A DNA stretch of 64,000 nt, taken from assembly GCF_001577835.2 (NCBI RefSeq), contig NC_029541.1, forward strand, positions 3,839,141 to 3,903,140. Reading direction: 5' to 3'. Both the position numbers and the translations under genes were made by a program. Shown piece by piece: positions 1 through 15,000 of the stretch. Numbering within the stretch: the stretch's first letter is position 1; every line of letters starts with the position of its first letter. This DNA is from Coturnix japonica. Lineage: Eukaryota; Chordata; Aves; Galliformes; Phasianidae. The notes below the pieces were generated by a model, which ran no database searches, had not been told where the DNA came from, and was given only the letters and a program-made list of their open reading frames with translations.

Positions 1-61
1 CTCATGGGAGGAGGAGGAAGCGTGGCTGCAGCTCACAGTGCCCTCAGCCACCAGCACCCAC

Positions 62-3000
62 CTGAGTAACCGGTGATGTCCATCGCTTTGAGATTCCTGC
101 ATTTAATGACTGTTAGGGTGAGGCGACCTGCAGTTGGCAAATAACAAAGGGAAAACATGATCTCTCCCAGGTCCACGCTTTCCTTCAATAAAACAGAGAA
201 CAGACTGTATTGGAAACGTGCAAGACTCAGCCTGGCTGCATCCACCCTCCATCGCAATGCTGTGTGCAGGGTTCATGCAGCACTCGCACCAGAACAGGCT
301 TTTCCCTGGACCATCGCCCATTCAAATGTGCCCTCCCAGAGCTGACAAACACAGCATCAATGTGTGTATGTCTGTACATAAATAGTGCATTAACCAGCAG
401 ATGGCACTCAGAAACGTTTAGCACTTCAGGATGACACAGATCGATACCATTTGCTGTTTGGGTGCTCTGTAAAACAACTTTCACACACAGCTCCTCACAC
501 CTCCTGCACATGTAGCATTTCTCTTTACACCTCTCAAAAGCCCATTCTATCATTGCCTTGCTCATGGGAATTCAGGGATAAGCATAAATAGACCAAAAGT
601 AAGACTATGAACAGGCCTGGTATTCTTTAAACAGCTGGGACTTCACCTGAAAGGTTTCCAGATACCTTCTGGAAATGGATTTTAAAGGAAATCTTGCCTT
701 GTACTCAGGGGTCTCACATTAGCAGAGCAAACCTCAGGGCAAAGTGACCTGAGTCACAGCCCCACAGTCTGTGATCAGTATTGAAACACTGAGAACAGTT
801 ACTGAGTTATTATTCCTCTGCCTTTAATGCTGCTTGATGCATCTACTGGGAATTGAATTCATTGCTTCACAAAAAAGGAACCTTATTAATCTATCAGGAT
901 GATTTTCAGCACGCACTAAAGAGGTTCTCCTTGTCCACAAGCTGAGCCTGGCACAGGATGAGGCATAGAATAGAACCACTGAATCATTAAAGGAAAAGAC
1001 CTTTGAGGATCACCAAGTCCAACCACTGTCCCAACACCACCACGATCACCAAAGGGTTTGGGGCCAGCCCAAGCCCAGGCAGGGCTGAGGACTTCCCATG
1101 TTCCAGCTTCAGAAATAACAACCTGAAAAGACAACTGATTTGGCGTCCAACTGCAGAGCAGAGCAGTCATTTGTTCACCCCTCAGGAAGGGTCACGTCTT
1201 CCTGGGAGGACAGTGGACAAGCAGATAGCTACTGCATAGAGGTTAATGCCTTTGCTTCTGCAACAAGATCAGGGTGAGAAGGTGGCTTCTCCTGCCAGCT
1301 TCAGCCAAAGCCTGCAGCACTGAAAGCAGCTGGAACATTTCCATCCCTGACGTTAGGTTTCCCTTTCAGAGAGAATACAATAGAACTGCTGAAAGGCTCA
1401 TAACAACCACGGGAACGGTAACATGATGGAATGATGCTCTCCGTATAGTAAAGCCCAGTACAGCCCCTCCAAAACTATTTCTGGCTGTTTATCATGTGCA
1501 CGTGGCAGACATCCAGAACCCAAGACCTTCCCCTGATGAACAGATGATAACAGGGAATTTACCTCACTCCTCCATCTGGTTTTTAGCAAACCTGGTGTCA
1601 ATGAGACTCACTGCAGGTGAGATAACAGCAAACCACTAATGAGGGGATGAAATCCCAGCAAACCAGGGCTTGGTTACAGCTGTCACGCTTCTACATAGAG
1701 CAGCCTTGTCCATCCCTGTGTGTGACTGCTGTAGGCTCCCAGGGCTAATGGCACCACCAGCAATAAACCCAGCTGCTCCCATTGCACAGGGCTCAGGTAA
1801 GCCATAGGGGAAGGCCAACCCACCTGCCCCAGCACCGCTGGAGCAGACACTCACCGTTGTTGCATACTGAATGTCCTTCCAGATGGAAGTCTCCCTGGAG
1901 AGATCTGAGTCCTCAAACAGGTTCTCCAAGATAACTTCTCCTATCATGTCATGTCTGGAGAACCTGTCAAAGTCAAAGACGCTCAGGTGGAGCTTCCTGC
2001 TCCCCAGCTCCTTGTGGGGCACAGGGAAATGGAAGGACTCATCGAAGGTGGGGTTCAGGGTCTTCCTATGCACTCGTGTCTGGAACTTGCGCTTCCTGTC
2101 GGGCAGGAGGTAGATCTTCACATAGGGATCTGAGCTGCCACAGAAATCTTTGGCTGGCAAATCGAAAGCCCTGAGAATTCGGACGGTCAGCGTCTCGTTC
2201 TCATAGTCGTACTTGAGAGTGAAGTTAATTTTCCCACAGGTTTTTGCTGCTTCTTTTTTGGGGTCCTCGGAGTCGACAGATTTTTGCTTGTAGAGCTCAG
2301 GCTTAATGCGGCCGATGCTGGTCGGCTGCTCAGCAACAGCAGGTGAGTCCATGCCATAGTCCATGCTGGATACGTGCATCTGCCTGGGAAGGTGTCTTTT
2401 GAAGGAGATGTGCCTGCAAATGGAAGAGATGAGAGCTGAATTCTTGCCCAAGGACATTCCTCTCCTTTTTCTCCCCTAGACTACTGAAGTAGGAAAGCAG
2501 GGAGAGTACAGCCATGAAGGTAAAGTGTGCTTTAGAAACCACCTACGCTTCAATGAAGGAATACTGAATAGCAGCCTCAAAGGTCAAGGAATCTACCTGG
2601 AAGGATGCTAACTTTCATTGTATTTGCAGCAAGCCACATTCTTTTCACCTATGATACAAGTGGCAGCCCACAGTTAAATATATGAGACCCAGCAATTCCT
2701 TAATCAGGACACATAGCCCCAGTGTGGGAGCTCTTCCTCACCCTTGGCTCTTACAGTTCCCAGACTCTGGCACTAGGATTCCCCAAGGGGTGGAAAAAAT
2801 AGCAGAGCTTTTAAAGTAAGAGCCATATTGCCAGCTCAGAAGGTTCGGTTTTGTTCTGGGTATTGTTGCTTCCAAACTTCTCCAACAGAGAAATTTTCTC
2901 ATTGAGAAATGATAGATAATTCTTGACAGACAGAGATGCACAGCCTCATCTGGAAGTTGTCCCTTGCCTTGAGCTCCCCTTCAGCACAAGTAAAACGTTA

Positions 3001-6000
3001 CATAAGCAAAGCTTTATCTAAGCGAAGCATAAACTCTTCCTGCGGACCCGTGGCATGACTGCAGACTAACTGATGTGTGCAGAACATGTATGGAGTTATT
3101 TCACCATCCTAGGAACTGGTTTTTTTACCTTGATCCAGACAGGCTGAGTTTTTACCTTCTCTCTTATGAAGGTATGACAAAAGCAGGATGCGTGTGTATG
3201 ACAATCAGCTGCACACAACCTGCACTGTTGGTTTTGACACCAGCTCCTTGGAGCAGGAAGCTGAGCTCTGTGCCCTGCTCACCCTGCAGCCAATTTTCTG
3301 AGCAAAGGCTGCTTTCACAATTGTTCTGTCTTACACATCACAGCCACGGCCAAAGCAAGCAGAAGTGCTGGGTCGCAGCCAGGCCCTGCTCTCATTGCTT
3401 CCTGCCCTACTTTCACGGCCGTCTGTGTCAAGCAAGGAGTACCGTATTTCTCAGTGTTCTTGCAGAGGTGTCCCAAGGTTCATATAGACTCACTCCAAAC
3501 TGAATGAGCGTGGTGCTGGAACCTCCACCCCTGGCTGACAGATGTGCATTGATCCCCAGCACCAAACACAGCCAGTCCTAAGTGTCGGCAGGGAGCAAAG
3601 CGTCGATTCTGCTGATCTAATTGTTGCTGCAATGAGCCGCATAAACAAGAGAGAGCAAAAAGGTCTAATTCTGTCTGACCGTATCCCATCATTGATACTC
3701 CAGCCTGCTGCTCGTGTTGTAACAAAATTAAAGTGGCCAAAGCATACTGACAGCTAGACACAATGAGGGCAAGTCACACTAATAGGGATTGAAGCCTTTA
3801 ATATACTTTTTTTAAACAGCCCATCATCAGCCAGTCGTAATTGGTTAATGGCCAACCTTTAGAGCTTAATCCAGCATGTCGGTGGGTGTGCATCCCCCAA
3901 ACCATCAGAACCCTGGGCTCCATCACATGCTTTCCCCCTGCCCCCAACCGGTTTCCATGGGGCTCAGTATCCCCAGCTCACCTGGTGGACGATGCAGGCT
4001 CTGTTGTTTGCCTCTGGATCCGCGTGCGTCGCAGGATGTGGTCCTTCATGGACATCTGCACCTCTGCAGGGATGTCTGGTGATGTATGGCTGATTTTCAC
4101 AGCTGCCTCCAGGAAGCTGACGGTGCCCGTGTCCTGCAGCTTGTCTGCCATGTTCTCCTTATTGCGCTCTGCCTCGCTCTGCAAGACGGCCAGGTTAGGA
4201 GAAAGGGCCTTGTTCCTCCAGGGAACCCAGCACAGCTTCCAAAAGAGAAAGAGAAAAACTGCCACCAGGGCCAGTCCACACACAATAACTATCACTGCAA
4301 GGAGGCTGACGGAGAGCTCTACAGGGGGAGAGAAGGCAACAGTGACAGGGAGCGGGAGGAGTGGGAAAGGAGAAAAGAAAAGAGAGATGGTGAGAAAGCC
4401 ATAAGCAAAGGGAAGAAGTGATCCAACCTGACTTGTATTGCATCTAATGGAGAGCTCTCAGCAGGTTCTGCACATGAGAGCCAAACCCAAGTGAACATCC
4501 CAAGATCACTGCCTTCTCCAAGCATATCTGTGGAGGACATCTCCAGATAGTATAAAACTGACTAATTTCACCTATGATGGTGAGCTTGGCTACAAAACAC
4601 CACCTTGGCTTTCTTTTGTGGTATTGGCATACAAGTGATCCTCAAATCAAGCAGAATTTTGGAGCTGAATGAGAGAAAAGCAGGTCCCCCATTGGCACAT
4701 TGGCAGAAACTGCCTTTTGGCTTCATAATGCAGCTGTTCAGCCACTGCATTAAGCAACATCCTCAGTCTGCCACGGTCCTGGAAGCAGATTGTTGTGCTA
4801 TTAACACTCACTTCTCGCCTGGCTGCACACAGAAGGAAATAAAGAAAATAGATCAAATATAGAAGGTGATGGTATAGAAAGCACCACACACATTTCCTTG
4901 TTCTGAATAGCACAGAAGCTGTGTATGTTCTCTGCTTTTCTGAGTCATTTCTACCTCACATGCATCTATTTCAGCCCCTCGGTCTTTTCTGGAGTGAAAG
5001 ATTTTCCATACCTATGAGTGAAGAATTAGGGGGGGGGGGGGGGGAAGAGCGTATATGTACATATGTATAAATAGGAGCTGAGAAATGATTCACGGCAATT
5101 CACAAAGTGAAAATATTGGCTACTTTAAATTCCTCTCTCAAGAGTTTTTCCATCCCCAGGTTCCCACTCAAACCATAATTCCAAGTGTTTGAAATACACA
5201 AACATATCAGCCCCTGGAGATGAAGACAAGTTCTGTGCTGAAATCACGCTGGCAGTGTCAGGGCTGTAGAAGATTCTTTTACAGATTGCTTTGAGTTCAA
5301 GGTAAATTCCCTGCCTGCCTGCAGTGCCCAGCAATGCTGTACTCCTCATTTAGTTAAGTGTGAGTCAGGACAGATAGGAAAGGAGAAAAAAAAGGACTTT
5401 ATGCAAACATCCAAGCTCTCCCTTCCATCAGCTCTAAGAAATGCTTGAAACAGCTGCATTTAAAGCCATCTCTCTCAAAATTCAACCTTACTGGGCAGCT
5501 TACAGCTCTCAGCACAAAAGCCAGGAGAGCACATCTGTGCATCACCGCATCTACTGTAACTGTCCTTCCTGACATCTGCTTTATCTGCACCCGAAGTCAT
5601 GAGGGGACTCAGATCAAGTGCAAATTCACAAAGAGCTCAAGGCAAAGCTTCCAAGTGCCCCCGGGTTCTGTGCCTAGAAAGGAAGGGATGGAAGCTGCCA
5701 GCAGGTCCAGATGGAAAGGATGAATGCTGTCCAGAAGTTCCGCAAGCAGCTTTCCCTCTGTCCTTAACAGCCTCCTGTGCAGCTCAGATTGCACCATTTA
5801 TATTCTGCTGTAGTTCCAGGATAGAAATACATACTGGAATAAATAGGTCCTGTCTTATTCAATAATAAATAGGATTGTACCTCTCAGTGGTGGGGCTTCC
5901 ATAGAGATTTGGCTAAATGAGTTCTCAGCACAGCAATGAACACAAAGGTACCACTTTCCTTTACTTAGGGATAAGTCCTGGAGTCGTGCCCAGGTTGCTC

Positions 6001-9000
6001 AAACAGCCAAGAAGAAAAAACATAAGAATCCAGACTTTTAGCAAAGACTTCTGCCCTTCCTGTTCTGACTTCTTCCTCAGCAAACACGTTTTAGAAACGC
6101 AGTCATCTTTTCCAGTGCCATCCCTTCAAATCCTTGTAAGCTGCCCATGGGCTGAGCCTGGACTGAATCACAGAGCATCCCAAGTGGGAAGGGATTCCCA
6201 GGGCTCAGCATCTAAGATTTTACTCAGTGAATACTCCAAGAGCCTCATAATAGTATTCATATGAAACTCCAGCAGCCCAGCAGGAATGTGTTCAGGATCA
6301 GGCTGCTTTGCAGATTTAACTTTGCTTTGTCAGCAGTAACTGATATCAGGAGCCCTCACTTGGATATTCATCCTTTCCAGTAATTTAAATGTACTGGGCG
6401 AGATGTTACAAAGGAAACAGTCGCAATGCAGAGTCCCCATTTCTTTACACAAAAACATCCCAAAGATTTTCACCCAAAAAAAACCTGTTGCCAGTTTGAG
6501 GTAGATGGCAGCTCACATCACCACGTCACCTCCAGTTGATCTGCTGCTCGTCATGGATTTGACAGGATTCACGGATATTTTTATGCATGACCTCCCACTC
6601 TTGCCTCTGACAGCTCACATAAAACACAAGTGGAAGGGATTGAGGTTTTACAGACATTCTTTAAGCTACTGCCCGCGAGGGATGTTACTTTATCAAAAGA
6701 TGGCATTAAATTCCACAAGACTTTTCCCTGACCTATTAGACTTATGTATCAGTCGGATAGAGTTGACCTTAATTGATTTAATGAGCTTTCTCTTGTGGAT
6801 CTGAAAACATCAGTTACTTTAATAAATACTTGGTATTCAAAATATTACACCTTAAATGTCTTCTAACTTACAGCACGCTTCACCAAATGCTTTTCCACAT
6901 CAGGATAACCTGGAAAAGGCTCCTTTCAGATGGGAATGAGCTTCGCTTTAATTGTGCCACAGATTCCCCATCAGAGTAGTTCAATGCTGAGTTTAACAAC
7001 GTGATTAGAAGAGGCTGTTAGCAATGAGCATACCTCATTTGTGTTAAATGGCAGCGAGTATATGGAGAAATGGAGTTTTGTGAAACAGAAAGCCATTTGC
7101 TGGCAGGACTTACACAGGCGTATCCGCAGGAAGGCCCACACTACTCATTATCTTTGCTCTGCTTTCCTTTAGTGACCAGGGGGAATGGTTTCTGTTACAG
7201 GAGAATGCCAGCAGTACCTGGGTGGCCAATGCTAAACCATCATTTATCACCACTTACACAATGGGAAGTACCATTAAACATGAAATCTGAGTCAATTGAG
7301 GCTCCAACCTCCCACACCTGCAGCCCAGCATAGAAAAATAATGAACTAATGTCATTAGAGGCAGCACAAAGCAGCTTAGGCCAATGTGCTGCAAACACTA
7401 CAATGCTTTTTTGCTTTTATATATCTTAGTACTGAGTCCGAGAGCAAAGTCCATAGGATAACTCCAAACTACAAAGTTTCAGAGAAGGTCACTGCTTCCT
7501 CCTGCCTTTCAAACAAAGGCAGCCCAGGGCAGAATGAAAGGACAGAGCAGTAATTTAAAACTTTGAAGCTAAAAAAGCAAATTTAAGAAAGCGAGATCCT
7601 TTCTTGGTTATCCAAGCCCCCTTCCCTTGCACTCCAAAGGCATCTCATTAGCAAAAGCATCCCTTTCGTTTCATCTTAGATGGAACTAATTAAGAGAACA
7701 TCGAGGAACCACGACTCCACTTTATAGCTCAGATGACTTCATAGTACCCCGGCTGAGATACCAAAGGGGATAATTAGCAGCATCCAAACACAAAATGATT
7801 AATAATATGACAAAGCTATGATAAAAACAGCCCATTAACTGCAAGACAATACATGTCTTATTATGTCAAGGCTGACTGTTAATACTCAGATGTAGCTGCA
7901 CTGCTATTAAAGAGATGCACAGATAGCTCTGTGTTTAATGTGAAGAGTTATATTTAATATCCTAGAAGATGCAATTTAGCTTTTCTTCCACCCACTACCC
8001 GCTGAGAAAACAAAACATGTGGGACAGCTCTCAGCATCCCAGCAATCATTAGTCATTCCAGCAGCTGCTGGGCTTGAACAGAGTTTGAGCACCACAAGTG
8101 AAAGTTGAAGGGGCCAATGAACATCTTTCCCATGCACATTTCTAACCGGTGAACTCCCCAGTGACTAATGGGAAACCTTCGAGTCAGGGAAAGCTCTCAC
8201 TGGTTTATTTCCCACTGAAAAAACAAACATCTCTTAACATTTCACTTCTTGCTACAGCAGATGCTGCCTTGAAGAGCATCCTTAGGGGCACAGGGAAGGT
8301 GATGGTGTTGTGCCTCAACTCTGTTCCTGCTATTTGCACATCTGGTTTTAAAGAATCATGTTTTGGCCATTGCTCGTACCATACCAGGAGGTATTTCCAG
8401 GCTTCTCTGTCCATTTTTGCCATATTTTTCTGTTGCAACAGGGCTTGAGAGAATGAGAATAAAACGTTCTATTTCCATGCAGCTTTGTAGAAATCACGCA
8501 TTCAAATGTTGGAGTAGTGTGAGAGTTATTGCTGGAAGAGAAGGCAAGGAGCTCTGGGGCTACAACGGAGCACATGAGGCACTCACCAATTGCTAATCTA
8601 ATTTATGTGTCATTGAGAAGCACAAGCAATGTAAATCTGATGGGCTGAGGCTTGGAAATTGGACATGAGAAACTGTGGTGAGCCTCAGCTACTGGGCCTG
8701 GGGAGCTCAAAGGGAAGCACACAGCAACAGCAGGGGAAAAGGAAGAGGTTTCCATTCAGTCCTGGCTACGGACGTATTTATACAGCAATGCTGTTCAGCT
8801 TTGAAGCTTTACAGAGCTCCAAAGGAACAGGGAACAGATAGAACAGAAACCAAACGCTGGGGCAGCACAGCTACACAGCATCCAACAGCAGCACAGATAG
8901 AGACAAAATAGGAACTGCAACAGAGCAAAGGAACAGCCCCTTTGGGACCAACGCTCAGAACAAAACACAGAAGGCACCAGGGAGCAAAGCAGCAAGCAGA

Positions 9001-12000
9001 GCACTTTGCAACAGGAATTTTGAGATGGAAGCGGGTTGCCTTATGAATTGTAAAATGCTGAGATCGGTGAGAGAGGTGAGCTGCAGTGCAGTGCTGCTCT
9101 CAGCCAGCTCCTTCTTCCCTCCACAAGAATGCCATAGGCATGGGAATGTTGATGGAACAGATAATAGAGGGCAGACCATTCCTGGCAGCAAGCAGCTCTT
9201 TGACACAGCCCACAGCTGAGCATGCACTGGGGTCTGCAGAAAGCATCAGCGAGAGGTAATCACTGCAAGCCTGTCACCAGCTGCCTCCGCTGGTTGGGAG
9301 CGTGCCCAGCGTGCCATTGCTCTGGTTGATGTGTTCATTGTCACATCTGCAGGTCCACTCGCTGCCAGTTGGGTGTCATCTGAAACCCAGCAACACCTCT
9401 TGATTTATTGGCTATATTCCCCAGGCAGCTACGAGCCCTGGGATAACGTCCTGAAATATTCTCGAGGCAGAGAAGGCATTAACAGCTGTCACTTCAAAGT
9501 CTAACTGCTGCCAATTCGCTTTTCGCAGGTAGCCAACACTAGAGATGCGATGTGAAGCACTGCAGCAGGGGCTGCTGCTTAAACAACATCACAGAGAACA
9601 ACAGTGCAGCAGTTAGGGATGGGAAAAGATCCCAGTGAATTCTCAGCACATTTTCAGGGAAGGGCTCATAAACAGTTATGGATGAGCAGAGCTGCTGTCA
9701 CCCTGCAGATGTTCTCTAATGCTGATGCTGAGCAGCCCCACATAGAACCCATCATGAGCATCAGGCCACCAGAGGCATCCTCTGTGCCTGCGTGGGTTAC
9801 CAGCTTGCTTTGCAGACCCTCCAAAGCCTTTCTATCCTAGGAGCAGTCTGAGCAATAGGAACACGTGTAAGCTGTCACCTACTGCTCTATCTGCACCTTC
9901 TGGCACTCTGCTTGGACTAAGAGGAGCTTGGCTGCTTGTCAGGTTCCTTTAGAGAGAGGCAGGCAGCACTGCCCAGCCTGAGGGCATGCAGCATCCTTAC
10001 AGCATGCGAGAGAGGGATACGAAGGGACACAGAAATACTTGGTGCTGTGAGCAGCCTGGAAAGAAACAAATCAGCCTGTTTAAACTTCTTGAGAACAGAA
10101 AGCAACTGATTATCCTTCCTCACTGCCTACTGCAGCACAGTGCTATGAAATACCAACAGCTCCAAAACACCAACTCCTCACAGTGCCCCCTTCAAAGCTC
10201 TGCAGCTCCCACCCTCCTCCTGTAAGCAGCAAATGAGGTTCATTCTATTCAAGCTCTTCCTCCATTCTGGGACAGTGGGTTCCTCTATCAGCTTCCAGCA
10301 GCTTCCTTCCTGCACCCAGGGGCTCTGCAGCAGCTCAGCCAGAGCCTGCCCACCTCACCCACACATCACTGCTGCCTAACAAGAAGGGAAGGACGGAGCA
10401 GGAAGGCTCTCACTGCCCCTGCTGAAGTTTCACTGAGATAGAGAAAACTTCTTAAAAATTAATTCGCTGCTACCACAGGGTTCCTGCCACGCCAGAGCTG
10501 ATTGCAATGCAAACTATCAGCTTCAAAGGCAAGGATGAATCAGAAGCTATTTTGAGAGTAATTATATAAGATTACAATATTCAAAATATTTCGTTCTCGC
10601 GTTCAGTGAGGAGACAACCTGCTTCATCAGGAGACCTTGGTGGGAGCCTGCATTGCAAGCAATTGGGATCTATAGTTAAAGCTCTGACCAGTTCCAGCCC
10701 AGACAAAACTTCCCTTGTTAAGCAGTGCTGGGTTTAGTTCAGCACCCACTGCAGCTCTTCAGGAGATGCTGTTTTGGAGCTGGGAGTCATGGACAGCTGG
10801 ATGAGGCCGTCAGAAAGTTCTGAGACCCAACACACCTACATGAGATCTGGGTTTCCTCTCCAGATTGCACCAAAAAAGCCTTTTGCTGAAACTTCTGCTG
10901 GTACATGCAACAAGAAAGGGGAATTTCAGCTGCCAACAGTGTTGCACTTCTATAATAAAAGTGAGCCAAAGAAATAAAAGGAACAATCTCTCCAAACCGA
11001 AGGAAACATCTCCCATTAACTTCAGTCGCTTTGTGTCTTAATCAGCTGTTCTCTGGGGTATTATAAATGAGATAGTAACTGTTGTCATCGCTTTATGCCT
11101 AACTGATGACAATCTAATGAACCATTTATAAGCCACGCTGCATGCAATTACAGCCCATAGCTGTGTGCTAATCCCAGGGCAGCTCATTGCTGTGTGCTGT
11201 GGCAACATCTGCGGGTGACTCGGTGGCACTGAACACACGTATGCTCCCTTTGGAGGAGCTGATGTGGACGGCTCTGAATGTCATCTCCCACCTGACACGT
11301 CCCCAGGTTCAGAACTGAGCACATCCAGACATCCACAACCTGAAGTGCTGCAGGTGGAAGGAACATATCAGGCAGTAATGGCTGAACTAAACACGAGGGT
11401 GGCCTTAATCGGGGGCTGCAGCCTCACTGAGCACCCTGCAGATAAGTTTCTTTTCTCCATAGAGAATTCAGCATACAGTCACTCCAGATACACCCTTGCT
11501 GTCTCTCCAGGATGCCATTTTGCACTGTGCAAGTATAATTAATGACAGCGCATGGCAGAGACACATCACAGCTCTCCCAAACCACTGCTATTGTAAGTGA
11601 CTGCTGTGTGCGAGTCCGCTGGAGTGAAGCTATAAGGGCTGCGACAGACAGGTTTATCTGTAATGTACAGATAGGAAGAAAATAGTGCATTATTGCCCCT
11701 GAAGAAGAAATAAATAGCAAAGCCAGGTAAAGCTGCTTAACCAACATCAGCTGAACACTCGTTGGTCCTAAGGAAGAAGATGAGCGTACTGAACAATGGA
11801 AAGAGGTAAGAAAAATGAGGATGGCTGCAACTACAGCTGAATGAAATCTGTATCAGAGCTGAGGCAGGGTATTGTGGTGCTGGCTTTTATGTGCTCACAT
11901 AAAAATACATGAATGTGGTGCATGCAGCAGGCCGTACGCACAGCGCTGGTACGATCCCAGCTGTCCAGCCACAAACACCTGCAAACAAAACCATCAGCAT

Positions 12001-15000
12001 CTCAGGATCCTCCTGCAAAGCAGTGGAGACAGATGGGGTAAGGACATACCCTGATCTGAACCAGCTGAAAGCACATGCTTGGTTCTCCCTGAAGCATAAG
12101 CAGAATGCTGATAGCAAAAGGAAACATTCCAAAGGGAATGACAGAAACCTTTAAAGCAAAAGTCTGTTAAGGGGAAGATGCTCAGTATTATGGAAAAGGA
12201 AAAAAAATACAGAAAAATATAAGAAAGTAACTTCAGAAATGGGGACTTACCAAGGAGGCAGCTGGTCTCCAGCTCAATCCGCCACCACTGCCCTCAGCCT
12301 GCTCACACTCCCAATTAACACCAGCAGCAATCTGGCTGCCTGTTTCTATGGAGTTTCAGATCCCCATCCCTGACTATGCATGAGGCGACTGCAGCAGCGC
12401 AGGAACGGCTCTGAGGTCCGCAAAAAAACTACAAACACACTCAGACTCCCCGACTGCTTCAGGAACGAACCAACCAGCAGCAGTTCAGCAGATCCAAAGC
12501 TCGCCGCTATGCAGAGTTACTTAGAAAGCTCCCAGGCACTGCACAGCTCCATAGTGCTGTTTATTTACCAGGACCATTTCAATGAGCACAAAGCCAGCTG
12601 TGAATTCACGGAGCTACACACCGAACGCATAAACATATTCATAGACAAACCATACAATCAATTTCCCCTTGATTTACGCTGCTGGTTTTGACCTTATTTC
12701 AATAGAGTTTAAGCCTTCTAGCTGCAAGATTTGAACACGACACCTTCAGGATCAGAGCACAAACCTGTTCTGCTTGAGCTAAAGAGCAAATGTGCTGCAT
12801 GCAGCCCTTGCTGGCTCTCTACCTGCTGCTGGAACAGGCGCTCACAGAGGAAGGCAAAATCCATTCTGTGAGTGCATTGCGCCGTGCTAAGAGAGATCTT
12901 TGCCCACAGGCACTGCTCCTCACATGCTTGGCCTCCAGAGACGTAAGCCTTGATGATTAGTATTAGTTTTGCCTGGGTGGCTTCAAACATGTTCACTGTT
13001 ATACCACCATATTGACTTAAAATACACTTGAACAGTGATTCAGAGAAGTGTGTTATTACAGCCAATAAGTAAACGCAGGAGTGGCCCTTATTTCACAGCT
13101 AGTGGCTCGAGGCATCCCACATCAGTGAATGGTCATGCCATCAAGTTCCCATTAGTCAAGCTGCCCTATCAAGGGATATTTTTTGTCCCCAGGAACACAC
13201 TTCAGAAGCAATTTCCCCATATAAAAATGTTCGTTCCCCATCAGCATTTCTGCAACAAACCTCCCCACGCTGCACAAGAGCTCAGCCTCTCCCCTCCTGC
13301 AGCAGGAATGCTTACAGACGTGTGGGTTTTGCATTTAATAGTATTTGCAGAGCGCCAGGAGCGTGCTGAGCACTGCACAAGAACCGTCTGTGTCATGGAA
13401 AAGAGCAGTTCACACAAAGGGCAGAGCACTGAGAGCGCACTGAGTTATGGAAGGGATGGAGCTCAGGACAGCTCAAACACCACACTGGGAAGCAGACGTG
13501 CTCTTCAAGTCCCAGAGAGCTCAGCAAACTCAGAGTGCCTGCCACAGCTGCAGGGTGCAGCAGTATATACCTGTTTGCTTAAGGTACATCACTGCAGTGG
13601 CAAGTGTTGGCTCTATATCACAGCCTGTAGCTCGTGGCTGTCTGCTATCTGCACACAGCATCACTGCACAGTGAATGAGGGTGGGCAGGGAAGAGCTGTC
13701 AGATGCACTGAGCTGCAGGGGGGTCAGATGGGCACAATAAAGGACATTGCCTTTGTCCAACCGCAGGGCCCACAGCCAGGAGAGCAGGGCTATTCCTGGC
13801 ACTGCTGACACATCCCTACAACACCTTCCTCACCCAAGAGCCTTATTTTTCAGACACACAGAGTTACAACCCAGCAGCCCACAAAGCTCCTTCATTGATA
13901 CACAGTGCTGTACGGCGAACTGGAGAAATGCTGCAGCTACGTTTCTCTTATTGGCTAAGTAGGGGAACAGGCTGTTACATAACCCAAAGCACAGAGAGTA
14001 GGGAAGCATCTACTTGATGCACAGAATCTCTTCTCACATCCAATTCAAAGCACTTTCAAACAGGAGAATCAGCGCACAAAACCAGAATTGCACAGTGCTA
14101 CCTATTTGCACAGAAACCAGCCCAGTACTTTTATATCCACAGTCCTTTTCCATGGCCAGATATGATCCAAGAAGGCTAATATGGCACTTGGCTCACTTCA
14201 TCACAGCACACAATATACTGGGGTGCTCCCATTCATCAGCAACATGAGCTGCATGACCATGACAACTCAACTTTACCCATCCACCAGCTAATAGATCTAT
14301 CCAGGAGGTAAAAAACTAGCACAGAACCTTTGAATACACATGCTCAAATGCAACAGCCCTAAGCATAGAAACAAAAGAAAACATAACTACTTACATCAGG
14401 AAGGCTTCCAGAGCAGCAAGGATCTCCAGTGAGATGCCATTACCTCCACTGCCAACCCTCAAATGAGGTTTGGGAAGGGGTGGAACCAGGCTCTGGTCAC
14501 TCAGGTGCATTTCATTGCACACACCTGTGCTTCTCACCAGGTGCTCAATCACTGTTTTAGATCATGACTTAGCAAAGTGCCATTTCATTCGCTTGGGTTT
14601 TGCTCCTCCATGTGAACCTGTGATGTTTGATCCCTCTGCAAACGTCTTTGGCAGTTGCAGGTAAGGGCTGCTCTCTAGAAGCTGTGAGCAGAAGGGGAAT
14701 TCACCACGTTCCCATGCAGAAGTGCCCCTTTGCCTTTAGAGCAATCACCAGCTCCCAGCCCGTGCATCACCCTGCCTGGTGACCCCATGCAAACCCTTCC
14801 TTTCCTTGAGCTGAGGTAACAATAAGCATCTCTGTCTCTCAAACGGGCTTTTTTATTGCTTCTCTCTTCGTATAGGATGAGAGTTGAGGTTTTTAACTAA
14901 AAACAAGGAACTTACACAGAAACTTAACACCACCAACCACCTCTCCACCTCAGTGCAGCTCTGCCCATGGGGTTACACCGACTTACACCGACAGATTAAC

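Noticed and set aside
3841-4404. Plus-strand 187-codon open frame
   Set aside because: Antisense to the SYT6 membrane-anchor exon.
13035-13808. Plus-strand 257-codon open frame in SYT6 intron 1
   Set aside because: It begins with GTG rather than ATG, has no recognisable domain and no splice context, and its composition is that of surrounding intron.
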